Below are positions 1-9,578 of a stretch of DNA of 64,000 bases, in pieces; the stretch's first letter is position 1; each line of letters starts with the position of its first letter. A model generated the notes under the pieces. The model saw only the letters and a list, made by a program, of their open reading frames with translations. It was not told the origin of the DNA and did not search any database. Origin of the DNA: an uncultured Litoreibacter sp. (GTDB lineage Bacteria > Pseudomonadota > Alphaproteobacteria > Rhodobacterales > Rhodobacteraceae). Location of the stretch: positions 744,001 to 808,000 of the forward strand of contig CANLOU010000003.1 in the NCBI GenBank assembly GCA_947492995.1. The letters are read 5' to 3'. A program made the translations under genes and the position numbers.

Positions 1-559
1 TGAGGACGCGCGGCTCTGCGATGGGCTGCAAGGTGGTGAGGTCAAAAAGCGGCGTTTTCTTCCACCGCCCGGACAAGCGTGCTGCTCCGATGTTTTTGAC
101 CGACCGCGCGATGAAGGCCAACATGCTGCCTTGGCTGCCCTCTACCGGCCCCGTGGCCTGGTCGACCTTGTAGCGGAAATTCAGGGGGCCGAGCGCACCG
201 TCCGGCGCCTCCATATTTGCGGCAATCACGCCGACAAAGGGTATCTTCGGGCTAGCCATGGTGTTGAACAGCGGCGTGTTGCAGCATGACGCGTACCAGC
301 GAAACAGCCCCTTGGGGCTCAGACGCAGCAGCGCGAGGTGATGCTGGCCAGCCAACAACTGCACGTGGGACGGGTCTATCTGATAGACCTCCGTCCCGCC
401 GGAGGCATCGGTGGTTTTGCCGAACGCGCTCAGATGGCGCGCGAAGGCCTGACAATCGACGCAGTAACACATCCCATGATTGCTGTGGCGTGGGCCTGCG
501 TCATTGATAACAGCCTGAAAGCTGCCGCAATGGCATGAAAAGGGGATGTCTGTCGGCAT
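1..559 (-). CDS. GFA-like zinc-site protein (DUF6151-like), truncated by window edge
   Basis: The frame is open from an ATG at 559 to the left edge, giving at least 186 residues; the stop lies outside the window, which is why the ORF track omits the gene. CHCG near the N-terminus, then CYCVDCQ and later SCCNTP are the cysteine clusters that bind zinc in the glutathione-dependent formaldehyde-activating (GFA)/CENP-V fold. From memory the arrangement fits DUF6151 best. No reaction can be assigned. It is transcribed away from ftsW across a 152-bp spacer, so it is not part of the division operon and interrupts the place where murD usually lies. Confidence 0.75.
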   Translation of the reverse strand, partial: MPTDIPFSCHCGSFQAVINDAGPRHSNHGMCYCVDCQAFARHLSAFGKTTDASGGTEVYQIDPSHVQLLAGQHHLALLRLSPKGLFRWYASCCNTPLFNTMASPKIPFVGVIAANMEAPDGALGPLNFRYKVDQATGPVEGSQGSMLAFIARSVKNIGAARLSGRWKKTPLFDLTTLQPIAEPRVL

Positions 560-711
560 GGGGAGCTCCTGACGTTGACGTCACATCACGATACCGCCGA
601 TTTACCCTTTCGAACAGCGAAACTGAGGCTGGATTCGCGCTTCAAATAAGGCTACTCTGACCTGATAGACCCGAACAATCGGGCGTTGAGGCAGTAAACG
701 GCGGTATTTTC

Positions 712-1881
712 ATGACTGAAATGGTGTATGGCACCGTGACGGCACGCGTGGGCGAGCCGATCCTTCCCAAATGGTGGCGGACGGTTGACCGCTGGTCGAT
801 GGCCTGCGTGTTTGCGCTGTTTGGCATGGGGCTTTTGCTGGGGCTGGCGGCCTCGCCGCCCTTGGCCGCCAAGAACGGGCTGGACCCGTTCCATTACGTT
901 TCCCGCCAGGCTTTCTTTGGCTGTCTGGCGATGACCACGATGGTTGTGGTCTCGATGATGTCGACCAATCTGGTGCGACGGCTGGCCATTCTGGTCTTCT
1001 TCGTGACCTTCGCGGCGCTGGCTTTGCTGCCCGTCTTTGGCACAGATTTCGGCAAGGGCGCGACGCGGTGGTATTCGCTGGGCTTTGCCTCTGTGCAGCC
1101 GTCCGAGTTTCTAAAGCCTGTCTTCATCGTGTTTTCCGCCTGGCTGATCGCCGCCAGTTCCGAGATCAACGGCCCGCCGGGCAAAACATTCTCCTTCGCG
1201 CTGACCTGCGTCGTTGTGGGGTTTTTGGCGTTGCAGCCTGATTTCGGTCAAGCGTGCCTGATCCTGTTTGGCTGGGGCGTCGTTTATTTCGTCGCCGGAG
1301 CCCCCTTGACCTTGCTGGTCGGCATGGCGGGCGGCGTCGTCGCGGCCGGGGTCAGCGCCTACAACATGTCCGAACATTTCGCCCGCCGCATTGACGGCTT
1401 CCTGTCGGCGGAGGTCGATCCGACCACCCAGCTGGGCTACGCCACCAACGCGATCCGCGAGGGCGGTTATTTCGGCGTGGGCGTGGGCGAGGGGTCGGTC
1501 AAATGGTCCCTGCCGGACGCGCATACAGATTTCATCATCGCCGTGGCGGCGGAAGAATATGGGCTGGTGATGGTCATCGCGATCATCGCGCTTTACGCGG
1601 TCTTCACCATCCGGTCCCTGCACCGTTTGATGAAGGAACGAGACCCGTTCATCCGGCTGGCCGGCACTGGTCTGGCCGCGATGTTTGCGATGCAGGCGAT
1701 CATCAATATGGGCGTGGCGGTGCGGTTGCTGCCTGCCAAGGGCATGACCTTGCCGTTTGTGTCGAACGGCGGCTCGTCCTTGATTGCGGGGGGCATCGCG
1801 TTGGGGATGCTCTTGGCCTTCACCCGCAGCCGCCCGCAGGGCGACATGCGTGACATCATGATCCAAAGAGGCCGGGGATGA
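712..1881 (+). CDS. ftsW: Peptidoglycan glycosyltransferase FtsW
   Basis: A SEDS-family polymerase that extends septal peptidoglycan glycan strands from lipid II with its cognate class B PBP. The 389-residue protein has repeated hydrophobic segments (about ten) starting near residue 28. Near residue 345 it carries the SEDS/FtsW signature SNGGSSL, preceded by [10 protein letters not shown]. The length is normal for FtsW. It overlaps murG by 4 bp (ATGA), so the two are probably translationally coupled. It is the first gene of the visible division operon and presumably has a promoter in 560-711. RodA is the alternative, but the murG-murC context decides for FtsW. Confidence 0.97.
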   Translation: MTEMVYGTVTARVGEPILPKWWRTVDRWSMACVFALFGMGLLLGLAASPPLAAKNGLDPFHYVSRQAFFGCLAMTTMVVVSMMSTNLVRRLAILVFFVTFAALALLPVFGTDFGKGATRWYSLGFASVQPSEFLKPVFIVFSAWLIAASSEINGPPGKTFSFALTCVVVGFLALQPDFGQACLILFGWGVVYFVAGAPLTLLVGMAGGVVAAGVSAYNMSEHFARRIDGFLSAEVDPTTQLGYATNAIREGGYFGVGVGEGSVKWSLPDAHTDFIIAVAAEEYGLVMVIAIIALYAVFTIRSLHRLMKERDPFIRLAGTGLAAMFAMQAIINMGVAVRLLPAKGMTLPFVSNGGSSLIAGGIALGMLLAFTRSRPQGDMRDIMIQRGRG

Positions 1882-2975
1882 GCCAGCCTTTGCTGGTCAT
1901 AGCCGCAGGCGGCACCGGCGGGCATATGTTTCCCGCCCAAGCGCTGGCGGAGGCGATGTTGGCGAAGGGCTGGCGGGTCAAGCTGACCACCGATGCGCGC
2001 GGGGCGCGCTACGTTGGCGGCTTCCCGCATAGCGTTGAGATTGAGCAGCTTAAGTCCGCGACCTTCTCGCGCGGTGGAATAGTCGGCAAGCTGACGGCCC
2101 CGTTCAAGCTGGGGTCGGGCGTTCTGTCGGCCATGATGAAGTTTCGCCGCGACCGGCCCGCCGTTGTGGTGGGCTTTGGCGGCTACCCGTCCTTCCCCGC
2201 GATTGCAGCGGCTTGGCTGATGAAGCTGCCACGGATGATTCACGAGCAAAACGGCGTATTGGGCAAGGTGAACACGGTCTTTGCCAAGAAGGTCGACACC
2301 GTGGCTTGCGGCACCTGGCCCACCAATTTGCCCGAGGGCGTTGAGGGCGTTTTCACCGGAAACCCGGTGCGCGGCGCCATTCTGGAACGCGCGGCGGCGG
2401 GGTATATCCCGCCGGGCGACTACCCGATGAGCGTAGTGGTGATTGGCGGCAGCCAAGGCGCGCGCATCTTGTCGGAGGTTGTGCCAGCGGCCATGACCCT
2501 GCTGCCTGACGCGCTGAAAGCCAATGTCCGCGTCGCCCATCAGGCGCGCGACGAAGACGCTGAAAGCGCTGCGCATATCTATGCGCAGGGCGGCATCACG
2601 GCGGAGGTGCTGCCGTTTTTCAACGACATCCCGCGGCGCTTTTCCGAGGCGCAGCTGGTGGTGTCGCGGTCTGGCGCGTCCTCGGTGGCGGATCTGTCGG
2701 TCATCGGCAGGCCCTCCATTCTGGTGCCCTTTGCTGCTGCAATGGCCGACCACCAAACCGCCAACGCGCGCGGCTTGGTTGAGGCGGGTGCGGCCATCAT
2801 GATCCCCGAAAGCCAACTGACAGCCGAGGCGCTGGCGGAGCAAATCCAGACCATCCTGACGCAAGATCAAGCTGCCATTCAAATGGCGAATGCGGCATTG
2901 AGCGTCGGCAAACCTGACGCAACCGAGGCGCTGGTCGCCTTGACGGAACAACTCAACGAGAAGAACAGCCAATGA
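1878..2975 (+). CDS. murG: UDP-GlcNAc:lipid I N-acetylglucosaminyltransferase MurG
   Basis: Adds GlcNAc to lipid I to make lipid II at the inner face of the cytoplasmic membrane. The N-terminal glycine loop [12 protein letters not shown] (residues about 9-20) is the MurG signature. GGSQGA and [11 protein letters not shown] in the C-terminal half form the UDP-GlcNAc site of a GT-B fold. The length of 365 residues is typical. It overlaps ftsW upstream and murC downstream by 4 bp each, which marks a single coupled operon. Confidence 0.98.
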   Translation: MSQPLLVIAAGGTGGHMFPAQALAEAMLAKGWRVKLTTDARGARYVGGFPHSVEIEQLKSATFSRGGIVGKLTAPFKLGSGVLSAMMKFRRDRPAVVVGFGGYPSFPAIAAAWLMKLPRMIHEQNGVLGKVNTVFAKKVDTVACGTWPTNLPEGVEGVFTGNPVRGAILERAAAGYIPPGDYPMSVVVIGGSQGARILSEVVPAAMTLLPDALKANVRVAHQARDEDAESAAHIYAQGGITAEVLPFFNDIPRRFSEAQLVVSRSGASSVADLSVIGRPSILVPFAAAMADHQTANARGLVEAGAAIMIPESQLTAEALAEQIQTILTQDQAAIQMANAALSVGKPDATEALVALTEQLNEKNSQ

Positions 2976-4372
2976 ATGCTGCAGCAACAAAACTCCCCCT
3001 AGAACTCGGCGCGATCCACTTTGTGGGCATTGGCGGCATCGGCATGTCCGGCATCGCAGAGGTGCTTTTGAACCATGGCTACAAGGTGCAGGGCTCGGAC
3101 CTGAAAGCCTCGCCCATTACCAAACGGCTGGAAGAGCTTGGCGCGACGGTGTTCGAGGGCCAGCGGGCCGAGAATTTGGACCATGCGGATGTTGTTGTGA
3201 TCTCCTCGGCCATTAAGCCCGGCAATGCGGAACTGGATGCCGCGCGGTCAGCAGGCCTGCCGGTGGTGCGACGCGCCGAGATGCTGGCAGAGCTGATGCG
3301 GCTGAAATCGAACATTGCGGTGGGCGGCACCCACGGCAAAACCACAACAACCACGATGGTGGCGGCGCTGCTTGACGCGGGCGGGATTGACCCGACTGTC
3401 ATCAATGGTGGCATCATTCACGCCTATGGTTCGAACGCGCGTGTGGGTCAGGGCGAATGGATGGTGGTGGAGGCCGACGAGAGCGACGGCACGTTCAACC
3501 GGCTGCCCGCCACAATTGCGATTGTGACCAATATCGACCCCGAGCATATGGAGCATTGGGGCGACTTTGACACGTTGCGGCAGGGCTTTCTGGACTTCGT
3601 GTCGAACATTCCCTTCTACGGGCTGGCGGTGTGTTGCACGGACCATCCTGAGGTCCAGGCGCTGGTGGGCAAGATCAGCGACCGCCGGGTCGTGACATTC
3701 GGGTTCAACGCGCAGGCCGATGTGCGGGCGGTGAACCTGACCTACAAAGCAGGGGTCGCGCATTTTGATATTGCGCTGCAAAATGACGAGATGGTCATCA
3801 AGGGCTGCTCGCTGCCCATGCCCGGAGACCACAATGTGTCCAACGCGTTATCGGCTGTTGCCGTGGCGCGCCACCTTGGCATGAAGGCCGAGGAGATCAA
3901 GGAAGCGCTAGCCAACTTCGGCGGCGTTAACCGCCGCTTTACAAAAGTGGGCGAGGTTGACGGGGTGACGATCATTGATGATTACGGCCACCATCCCGTT
4001 GAAATAGCGGCCGTCTTGAAGGCCGCGCGGCAGTCCACGGAAGGCCGTGTTATTGCAGTGCATCAGCCGCATCGGTTCTCGCGTTTGCACTCGCTGTTTG
4101 ATGATTTCTGCTCCTGTTTTAATGACGCGGATGTTGTTGGCATCACGGATATTTTCTCGGCAGGCGAGGCCCCGATTGAGGGCGCGTCGCGCGACGATTT
4201 GGTGTCGGGCTTGATCCGTCACGGGCATCGTCATGCACGGATCGTGGAAGACGAAAATGCGCTGGAAAAGCTGGTGCGCGAGCAAGCGAAGCCGGGCGAC
4301 ATGGTGGTGTGTCTGGGGGCGGGCACGATCAGCGGCTGGGCCAACGGGCTTCCCGAAAGACTGTCCAAATGA
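2972..4372 (+). CDS. murC: UDP-N-acetylmuramate--L-alanine ligase MurC
   Basis: A cytoplasmic ATP-dependent Mur ligase that attaches L-alanine to UDP-MurNAc. The Rossmann motif [13 protein letters not shown] is at about residues 20-32. The ATP loop [10 protein letters not shown] is near residue 113, and the C-terminal [10 protein letters not shown] near 340 is characteristic of MurC. The 466-residue length is standard. The start overlaps the murG stop by 4 bp. About 100 bp separates its stop from the next start, a wider gap than elsewhere in the operon. Confidence 0.98.
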   Translation: MNAAATKLPLELGAIHFVGIGGIGMSGIAEVLLNHGYKVQGSDLKASPITKRLEELGATVFEGQRAENLDHADVVVISSAIKPGNAELDAARSAGLPVVRRAEMLAELMRLKSNIAVGGTHGKTTTTTMVAALLDAGGIDPTVINGGIIHAYGSNARVGQGEWMVVEADESDGTFNRLPATIAIVTNIDPEHMEHWGDFDTLRQGFLDFVSNIPFYGLAVCCTDHPEVQALVGKISDRRVVTFGFNAQADVRAVNLTYKAGVAHFDIALQNDEMVIKGCSLPMPGDHNVSNALSAVAVARHLGMKAEEIKEALANFGGVNRRFTKVGEVDGVTIIDDYGHHPVEIAAVLKAARQSTEGRVIAVHQPHRFSRLHSLFDDFCSCFNDADVVGITDIFSAGEAPIEGASRDDLVSGLIRHGHRHARIVEDENALEKLVREQAKPGDMVVCLGAGTISGWANGLPERLSK

Positions 4373-4472
4373 GCATAAAGACAACTGGCCAAAGGTGCGA
4401 AAAGCCTGACTTTCCCCGCCATACCCCACGGTCCATACTCAGACCATGCCTGGTGCTGGAGACCCGACCAAT

Positions 4473-4727
4473 ATGAGCCTTTCGCTGATCTCAGCGGCCA
4501 TCTGGGCCATTGCCGCCACCTTTGTGGCGCTGCTGCCCATGCGCTTTCAATATGCGCCGGGGGTGACGCTGCTGGTGGCGGCCCCCTTCTTGGTGGGGTT
4601 CATCGGATATGAGCATGGCCTCTGGTTCGCCCTTTTGGGGTTGGCGGGGTTCGTGTCGATGTTTCGCAACCCGCTGATCTATTTTTATCGCTGCGCGCGC
4701 GGCAAGACGCCGGATATCCCGCGATGA
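4473..4727 (+). CDS. DUF2484 family membrane protein, copy 1
   Basis: The protein has 84 residues with three hydrophobic stretches, starting MSLSLISAAIWAIAATFVAL. The ORF track begins at 4446, but the ATG at 4473 gives the form aligned with the following paralog (MSWSLVCAFVWLIGANVVAM), so I chose 4473. DUF2484 is, as I recall, a Rhodobacterales-restricted family found between murC and murB; its function is unknown. It overlaps the next copy by 4 bp. Its position suggests an accessory role in wall synthesis or division, but that is inference from location only. Confidence 0.8.
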   Translation: MSLSLISAAIWAIAATFVALLPMRFQYAPGVTLLVAAPFLVGFIGYEHGLWFALLGLAGFVSMFRNPLIYFYRCARGKTPDIPR

Positions 4728-4996
4728 GCTGGTCGCTGGTATGCGCCTTTGTCTGGCTGATCGGGGCCAATGTCGTGGCGATGTTCCCATCGCGCGACCA
4801 CCATTGGCGCTTTGCCTATGGCATGATCGCTTTGGGGATACCGTTGCTGGGTTGGGTCACGTGGGAAAACGGGCCATGGATCGGGCTTATCGCGATGGCG
4901 GCGGGCATTTCCATCCTGCGATGGCCGGTCCGCTATCTGGGGCGCTGGATACGCCGCCGGTTGGGCTGGGAGAAACCTGTGGGGCCCGCGGAATAG
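4724..4996 (+). CDS. DUF2484 family membrane protein, copy 2
   Basis: This 90-residue paralog of the preceding gene shares the N-terminal S-W-SL-A-W-I-A pattern, a central Trp-rich WENGPW segment and a basic C-terminus (GRWIRRRLGWE). Three hydrophobic helices are likely. The ATGA overlap with copy 1 implies coupled translation of the pair, perhaps at matched amounts, as expected for a hetero-oligomer. No catalytic residues are apparent. The function is unknown. Confidence 0.8.
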   Translation: MSWSLVCAFVWLIGANVVAMFPSRDHHWRFAYGMIALGIPLLGWVTWENGPWIGLIAMAAGISILRWPVRYLGRWIRRRLGWEKPVGPAE

Positions 4997-5016
4997 GGGG
5001 CTGATCGGCCCTGCGG

Positions 5017-5045
5017 GGCGGATATTTTTTGGAACAATGATGGTG
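5017..5045 (+). repeat. Intergenic repeat GATATTTTTTGGAACAATGA
   Basis: This repeat between the second DUF2484 gene and murB shares 24 of 25 core bases with 15074-15103. Such elements are frequent between genes in Rhodobacteraceae, from memory; their role is not known to me. Confidence 0.6.
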
Positions 5046-5056
5046 TGGGCGGTTTC

Positions 5057-5983
5057 ATGAGTGACGGTTTGCCTGAGGTGCGCGGGGCTTTGACGCCAGA
5101 TCGCGGTTTGGCCGATTTGACATGGCTGCGTGTGGGCGGACCCGCGACGGCTCTGTTTCAGCCGGCAGATCGTGAAGATTTGGTTAATTTTCTGAAAAGC
5201 TATCACGGGGATGTTTTCCCGATGGGCGTGGGATCAAACCTGATCGTGCGTGATGGCGGCGTGGACGCGGTGGTGATCCGGCTGGGGCGCGGCTTCAACG
5301 GCTTTTCTGTTGAGGGCACGCGGGTGACCTGCGGGCCTGCTTTGCTGGACGCGCATTGCGCGCGCAAGGCGGCGGATGCGGGGTTGGATCTGACCTTCCT
5401 GCGCACCATCCCCGGGGCCATCGGCGGCGCGGTTGCGATGAATGCCGGGTGCTACGGCAGCTACATGGCAGATGTGTTTGTGGAGGCGACCGTGGTGTTG
5501 CGGTCGGGCGAGGTGGTGGTGCTGACCCGCGACGACGTGGAGTTCGGGTACCGGCAGTCGAACCTGCCCGAGGGCGCGGTGCTGGTTGAGGTGGTGATGG
5601 ACGTTCCCCGCGGGGAACCGGCGGCGCTGCATGCGCGGATGGAGGACCAGCTGGCCAAGCGCGACGCAACGCAGCCCACGAAGGACCGCACGGCGGGAAG
5701 CACGTTCCGCAACCCGGTCGGGTATTCGTCCACGGGCAAGGCGGATGACACACATGAGTTGAAGGCCTGGAAGGTCATTGACGACGCAGGTCTGCGCGGC
5801 GCGACGCTGGGCGGGGCGCAGATGAGCGAGAAGCACCCAAATTTTCTAATCAACACGGGCGACGCGACGGCTGCCGATTTGGAAGATTTGGGCGAGCATG
5901 TGCGGAAAAAGGTTTTCGAGAACAGTGGAATAGAGTTACAATGGGAGGTGCTTCGGGTCGGTTCGCGTACTGGTCGGGGCTAA
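5057..5983 (+). CDS. murB: UDP-N-acetylenolpyruvoylglucosamine reductase MurB
   Basis: Reduces UDP-enolpyruvyl-GlcNAc to UDP-MurNAc with NADPH and FAD. The PCMH-type FAD domain is shown by [12 protein letters not shown] (about residue 58) and [16 protein letters not shown] (about 115). The serine motif GSTFRNP near residue 213 holds the catalytic Ser, and a C-terminal KHPNF...NTGDATA region follows. I place the start at MSDGLPEV (5057) rather than 5045; that gives 308 residues, normal for type I/II MurB of alphaproteobacteria. An intergenic repeat (GATATTTTTTGGAACAATGA) lies just upstream. Confidence 0.96.
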   Translation: MSDGLPEVRGALTPDRGLADLTWLRVGGPATALFQPADREDLVNFLKSYHGDVFPMGVGSNLIVRDGGVDAVVIRLGRGFNGFSVEGTRVTCGPALLDAHCARKAADAGLDLTFLRTIPGAIGGAVAMNAGCYGSYMADVFVEATVVLRSGEVVVLTRDDVEFGYRQSNLPEGAVLVEVVMDVPRGEPAALHARMEDQLAKRDATQPTKDRTAGSTFRNPVGYSSTGKADDTHELKAWKVIDDAGLRGATLGGAQMSEKHPNFLINTGDATAADLEDLGEHVRKKVFENSGIELQWEVLRVGSRTGRG

Positions 5984-6063
5984 ACACAAGATGTAGTGGT
6001 CGCAAAGGCCACACATACAAAAAGAAGCCCTCGCATAAGAGGGCTGCGGTAAATGAGGCGAAG

Positions 6064-6978
6064 ATGTCGAGCAGGACATTTCGCAAAGTAGTGGTTTTGA
6101 TGGGCGGCCCCTCGGCTGAGCGCGAGGTGTCACTGTCCTCTGGGCGTGAATGCGCCGCTGCGTTGCGTGAGGCAGGGTATGATGTTGTGGAACTGGACGC
6201 GGGTCCGGACCTTGCCGCGCGTTTGGAAGAGATTTCCCCTGATTGCGTGTTCAACGCCCTGCATGGCCGCTGGGGCGAGGATGGCTGCGTGCAAGGGATG
6301 CTGGAGTGGATGAAAATCCCGTACTCGCATTCGGGCGTGCTGGCCTCGTCTTTGGCGATGGATAAAGAGCGCACCAAGGACGTGTACCGCGCGCATGGGC
6401 TTCCCGTTTGTGACAGCGTTTTGGCGTCCAAGGCAGACGTGATGGCGGGGCATGTGATGGCTGCGCCCTACGTGGTAAAGCCCTATAACGAAGGGTCCTC
6501 GGTGGGCGTGTATCTGGTCAGCGAGGGGGCCAACGGCCCGCCCGTCTTGGCCGATGACATGCCTGATGTCGTGATGGTCGAGGCCTTCGCGCCGGGGCGC
6601 GAGTTGACGACGACCGTGCTGGGTGACCGCGCGTTGGAGGTGACGGACATCATCACTGACGGCTGGTACGATTACGAGGCGAAGTATGAGGAAGGCGGGT
6701 CGCGGCATGTGGTGCCGGCGGATGTGCCCTCGGAGATACGGGACTTATGTTTCGAATACGCGCTGACCGCGCATAAGGCGCTAGGGTGCCGGGGCGTGTC
6801 GCGGACCGATTTTCGCTGGGATGAAAGCAAAGGGGCCGACGGGATGATCCTGTTGGAGACCAACACGCAGCCGGGGATGACCGGAACGTCGCTGACGCCG
6901 GAGCAGGCGGGCAAGGTCGGGATGGACATGGCGGCGCTGTGTTCCTGGATTGTGGAGGACGCATCATGCGACCGTTGA
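6064..6978 (+). CDS. ddl: D-alanine--D-alanine ligase
   Basis: An ATP-grasp enzyme that makes D-Ala-D-Ala for the MurF step. The N-terminal GGPSAEREVSLSSG (about residues 13-26) is the Ddl signature. EGSSVGVYLV and the metal-site motif LLETNTQPGMT near residue 270 follow. The ORF track begins at 5941, but homologous sequence starts at MSSRTFRKVVVLMGG, so the ATG at 6064 is used (304 residues, typical). About 80 bp after murB has no detectable function. The end overlaps ftsQ. Confidence 0.96.
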   Translation: MSSRTFRKVVVLMGGPSAEREVSLSSGRECAAALREAGYDVVELDAGPDLAARLEEISPDCVFNALHGRWGEDGCVQGMLEWMKIPYSHSGVLASSLAMDKERTKDVYRAHGLPVCDSVLASKADVMAGHVMAAPYVVKPYNEGSSVGVYLVSEGANGPPVLADDMPDVVMVEAFAPGRELTTTVLGDRALEVTDIITDGWYDYEAKYEEGGSRHVVPADVPSEIRDLCFEYALTAHKALGCRGVSRTDFRWDESKGADGMILLETNTQPGMTGTSLTPEQAGKVGMDMAALCSWIVEDASCDR

Positions 6979-7859
6979 AGGGGCAGAAAAAGATCAACCT
7001 CAAACGCGACCCCGCGCCGAGCCGGATGGCCTATCGGCTGGAGCGGCTCTGGCTGCGACCTGTGTTTCGCCGCTTTGTCAGGATAGGCGCGCCGCTGGCC
7101 TTGGTGGCGGCGGTGGGCGCGTGGTACTTCAGCAATGAAGAGCGCCAGGAGAAGATGGTTGAGATGGTCGCGGAGGCGCGGGCCTCCATTGAGGAGCGTC
7201 CCGAATTCATGGTCAAAGCCATGGCGATCGACGGGGCGTCCAAGACGCTGTCGGGCCATATTCGTGAGGTGATGCCGGTGAGCTTGCCTGCGTCCTCGTT
7301 CGATTTGGACTTGGAAGCGATGCGCAAGCAGGTGGAGAGCCTGGACGCGGTGAAGCGCGTCGATGTGCGTGTGCGGTCCGGGGGCATGTTGCAGGTCAAT
7401 GTTGTTGAACGTGTCCCGGCGATTATCTGGCGCGGCCCGGACGGGTTGGAATTGCTTGATGAAGGCGGTCACCGGGTGGCGGCGTTGGGCTCGCGTGTGG
7501 AACGCAGTGACCTGCCGCTGATTGCGGGCGAGGGCGCGAACCGGCAAGTGCCGGAGGCCTTGGCGCTGTTCAAGAGCGCGGAGCCGATCAAGGCGCGGGT
7601 CACCGGCATGGTGCGGATGAGCGAGCTGCGTTGGGACGTGGTGATGGACCGTGGGCAGCGGATCATGCTGCCGCAGAACGGCGCGGGGCCCGCTTTGGAC
7701 CGCGTGATTGCATTGAATGAAGCACAAGACCTGCTGGCGCGCGACGTCGCGCGGGTCGACATCCGCAACGGGAAACGCCCGACATTGCGGCTGACAGAGG
7801 GGGCGCTGGAAGAGCTGCGCGCCCTGAAAAGCATTGAGATCAAAGGGACCAGAGAATGA
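6966..7859 (+). CDS. ftsQ: Cell division protein FtsQ
   Basis: A bitopic divisome protein that links early and late assembly through FtsB/FtsL. The 297-residue protein has a short basic cytoplasmic tail and one membrane segment near residues 42-58 (IGAPLALVAAVGAWYF). A periplasmic POTRA-like domain and the FtsQ beta domain follow. The start MRPLKGQKK (6966) lies inside the ddl 3' end (13-bp overlap). The stop overlaps ftsA by 4 bp. Identification rests on topology, length and position between ddl and ftsA, because FtsQ sequence is poorly conserved. Confidence 0.95.
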   Translation: MRPLKGQKKINLKRDPAPSRMAYRLERLWLRPVFRRFVRIGAPLALVAAVGAWYFSNEERQEKMVEMVAEARASIEERPEFMVKAMAIDGASKTLSGHIREVMPVSLPASSFDLDLEAMRKQVESLDAVKRVDVRVRSGGMLQVNVVERVPAIIWRGPDGLELLDEGGHRVAALGSRVERSDLPLIAGEGANRQVPEALALFKSAEPIKARVTGMVRMSELRWDVVMDRGQRIMLPQNGAGPALDRVIALNEAQDLLARDVARVDIRNGKRPTLRLTEGALEELRALKSIEIKGTRE

Positions 7860-9190
7860 CCGATCTTTACCAAACCCAACGGGCGATGCGGAACCGGCGC
7901 GAGGCCGCTATTCAGCGAGGCGTGATTGCTGTGCTGGATGTGGGGTCCTCCAAGATTGCGTGTTTCGTGCTGCGCTTTGACGGGCCGGAGCGGTTCAAGG
8001 ACAGCGATGGCATCGGGACGATGGCGGGGCAGTCGGCGTTTCGGGTGATTGGCGCTGCGACCACGCGGTCACGCGGGGTGCGCTTTGGCGAGATCGAGAC
8101 GATGCACGAGACGGAGCGGGCCATTCGGACCGCCGTTCAGGCCGCCCAAAAGATGGCCAATGTGCGGGTGGACCACGTGATTGCGTGTTTTGCGGGCGCG
8201 AAGCCACGCAGCTACGGGTTGGCTGGAACGGTTGATCTGCATGACGGGCAGGTGACGGATAATTGTGTGGCGCGGGTGCTGAGCAGCTGCGACCTGCCGG
8301 AATATGGGCAGGACCGCGAGGTGCTGCATGCGCAGCCGGTGAATTTTGCGGTGGATCACCGCTCCGGTCTGGGTGATCCGCGCGGGCAGGCGGGCAACCA
8401 ACTGTCCACGGATTTGCACATGCTGACGGTGGACCGCTCGCCGATTGAGAACCTTCTCTACTGCATCAAACGTTGCGATCTGGATGTGGCGGGGATTGCG
8501 TCGTCCTCTTATGCCGCCGGGATTTCGTCGCTGGTCGAGGACGAGCAGGAGCTGGGCGCGGCTTGTATTGATTTGGGAGGCGGGTCCACGGGGATCTCGA
8601 TCTTCATCAAGAAGCATATGATCTACGCCGATACCGTGCGGATGGGGGGGGATCATGTGACCTCGGACATAAGCCAGGGCTTGCAGGTGCCGATGCCGAC
8701 GGCGGAGCGGATCAAGACGTTTTATGGCGGCGTGGTGGCCACGGGGATGGATGATCGGGAGATGATTGACCTGTCCTCGGACACTGGTGACTGGGAGCAT
8801 GACCGGCGGACCGTTTCGCGGGCCGAGGTGATCGGCGTGATGCGGCCCCGGATGGAAGAGATTTTGGAGGAGGTCAGAACGCGGCTGGATGCGGCCGGGT
8901 TCGAACACCTCCCGAGCCAGCGGATTGTTTTGACGGGCGGGGCCTCGCAGTTGCCGGGTCTTGATGGGCTGGCCACGAAGATTTTGGGCCAGCAGGTTCG
9001 GCTGGGCCGGCCGCTGCGGGTTCAGGGCCTGCCCCAGTCCGTGACGGGGCCTTCTTTTGCCGCCGCTGTGGGCACCTGCCTGTTCGCGGCGCACCCTCAG
9101 GATGAGTGGTGGGACTTTGATGTGCCCGTGGACAGCTATCCGGCGCGGTCTTTGAAGCGGGCGGTGAAGTGGTTCAAGGATAACTGGTGA
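7856..9190 (+). CDS. ftsA: Cell division protein FtsA
   Basis: An actin-like ATPase that anchors FtsZ to the membrane. The phosphate-1 motif LDVGSSKIACFV is at about residue 23. IDLGGGSTGISIF near residue 240 is phosphate 2, and LTGGASQLPGL near 365 is the adenosine motif. The C-terminal KRAVKWFKDNW is an amphipathic membrane-targeting helix. The 444-residue length is normal. It overlaps ftsQ by 4 bp and is separated from ftsZ by an unusually long, inverted-repeat-rich spacer, so ftsZ probably has its own promoter. Confidence 0.97.
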   Translation: MTDLYQTQRAMRNRREAAIQRGVIAVLDVGSSKIACFVLRFDGPERFKDSDGIGTMAGQSAFRVIGAATTRSRGVRFGEIETMHETERAIRTAVQAAQKMANVRVDHVIACFAGAKPRSYGLAGTVDLHDGQVTDNCVARVLSSCDLPEYGQDREVLHAQPVNFAVDHRSGLGDPRGQAGNQLSTDLHMLTVDRSPIENLLYCIKRCDLDVAGIASSSYAAGISSLVEDEQELGAACIDLGGGSTGISIFIKKHMIYADTVRMGGDHVTSDISQGLQVPMPTAERIKTFYGGVVATGMDDREMIDLSSDTGDWEHDRRTVSRAEVIGVMRPRMEEILEEVRTRLDAAGFEHLPSQRIVLTGGASQLPGLDGLATKILGQQVRLGRPLRVQGLPQSVTGPSFAAAVGTCLFAAHPQDEWWDFDVPVDSYPARSLKRAVKWFKDNW

Positions 9191-9193
9191 TTG

Positions 9194-9207
9194 CGACGCA
9201 TGCGTCG
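9194..9207. repeat. 14-bp palindrome CGACGCATGCGTCG, copy 1
   Basis: A perfect 14-bp palindrome begins 4 bp after the ftsA stop. The identical 14-mer recurs at 43005-43018, and both copies are followed closely by ATTGGC. Function is not known; a protein-binding site or a repeat family is possible. Confidence 0.7.
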
Positions 9208-9233
9208 AAATTGGCAAGTGATTGAAAATCATA

Positions 9234-9255
9234 GGTAAACAGAATTCTGTTTACC
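9234..9255. promoter_or_regulatory. Perfect 22-bp palindrome in ftsZ leader region
   Basis: Two 11-bp arms (GGTAAACAGAA and its complement) meet without a spacer around an EcoRI-type GAATTC centre. It lies 44 bp past ftsA and 324 bp before ftsZ. A perfect palindrome of this size suits a dimeric regulator better than a terminator, as no T-run follows. Confidence 0.6.
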
Positions 9256-9265
9256 ACTTATTAAC
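9250..9265 (+). promoter_or_regulatory. Candidate CtrA-binding site upstream of ftsZ
   Basis: TTTA-N7-TTAAC differs by one base from the alphaproteobacterial CtrA consensus TTAA-N7-TTAAC, and it overlaps the right arm of the 22-bp palindrome. CtrA control of ftsZ is known in Caulobacter; applying it here is inference from sequence similarity. Confidence 0.35.
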
Positions 9266-9369
9266 CCGCCAAACGGGCCGTGGGACAGCGGCGCGGGGGG
9301 GGCGAGGCAGGCTCAGACCGGCGCGACTCACCTGTTGCCCGATCTGTTTTCGCATGCATACTGGTAGTG

Positions 9370-9411
9370 GTATCAGGCCACCTGACACGCGAGATTTGCC
9401 TGTTTTGGCAA
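9370..9411. promoter_or_regulatory. Pair of inverted repeats in ftsA-ftsZ spacer
   Basis: TCAGG-CCA-CCTGA (9373-9385, extendable by flanking G-T/A-C pairs) is followed after 10 bp by TTGCC-TGTTTT-GGCAA (9396-9411). Both look like dimer-binding operators rather than terminators. The regulator is unknown. Confidence 0.4.
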
Positions 9412-9578
9412 GATACCGCCGAAATAGGGCGGGTTTTCCCCAGATTTTGTGGCAAAAATGCCTTTTTTCACGTGACGGCGCTGCAGAGTCCAGATAGAGT
9501 TTCGCGTTAAGAGGCAAAATAATAAGGGCCGAATGGCTCATTTTTTACCCGGTAAAAGTACAGACAGGCGGACAACCC

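Larger units (their letters stand above)
9191..9578. other. ftsA-ftsZ intergenic regulatory spacer
   Basis: The 388 bp carry no convincing gene. They hold two perfect palindromes (9194-9207 and 9234-9255), a CtrA-like site (9250-9265) and two further inverted repeats (9370-9411). An A/T-rich stretch runs into the ftsZ start. Small ORFs such as 9280-9510 have no ribosome-binding site or recognisable product. Confidence 0.75.

Noticed and set aside
9280-9510. 76-aa ORF in the ftsA-ftsZ spacer
   Set aside because: No ribosome-binding site and no coherent composition; the inverted repeats explain the region better.
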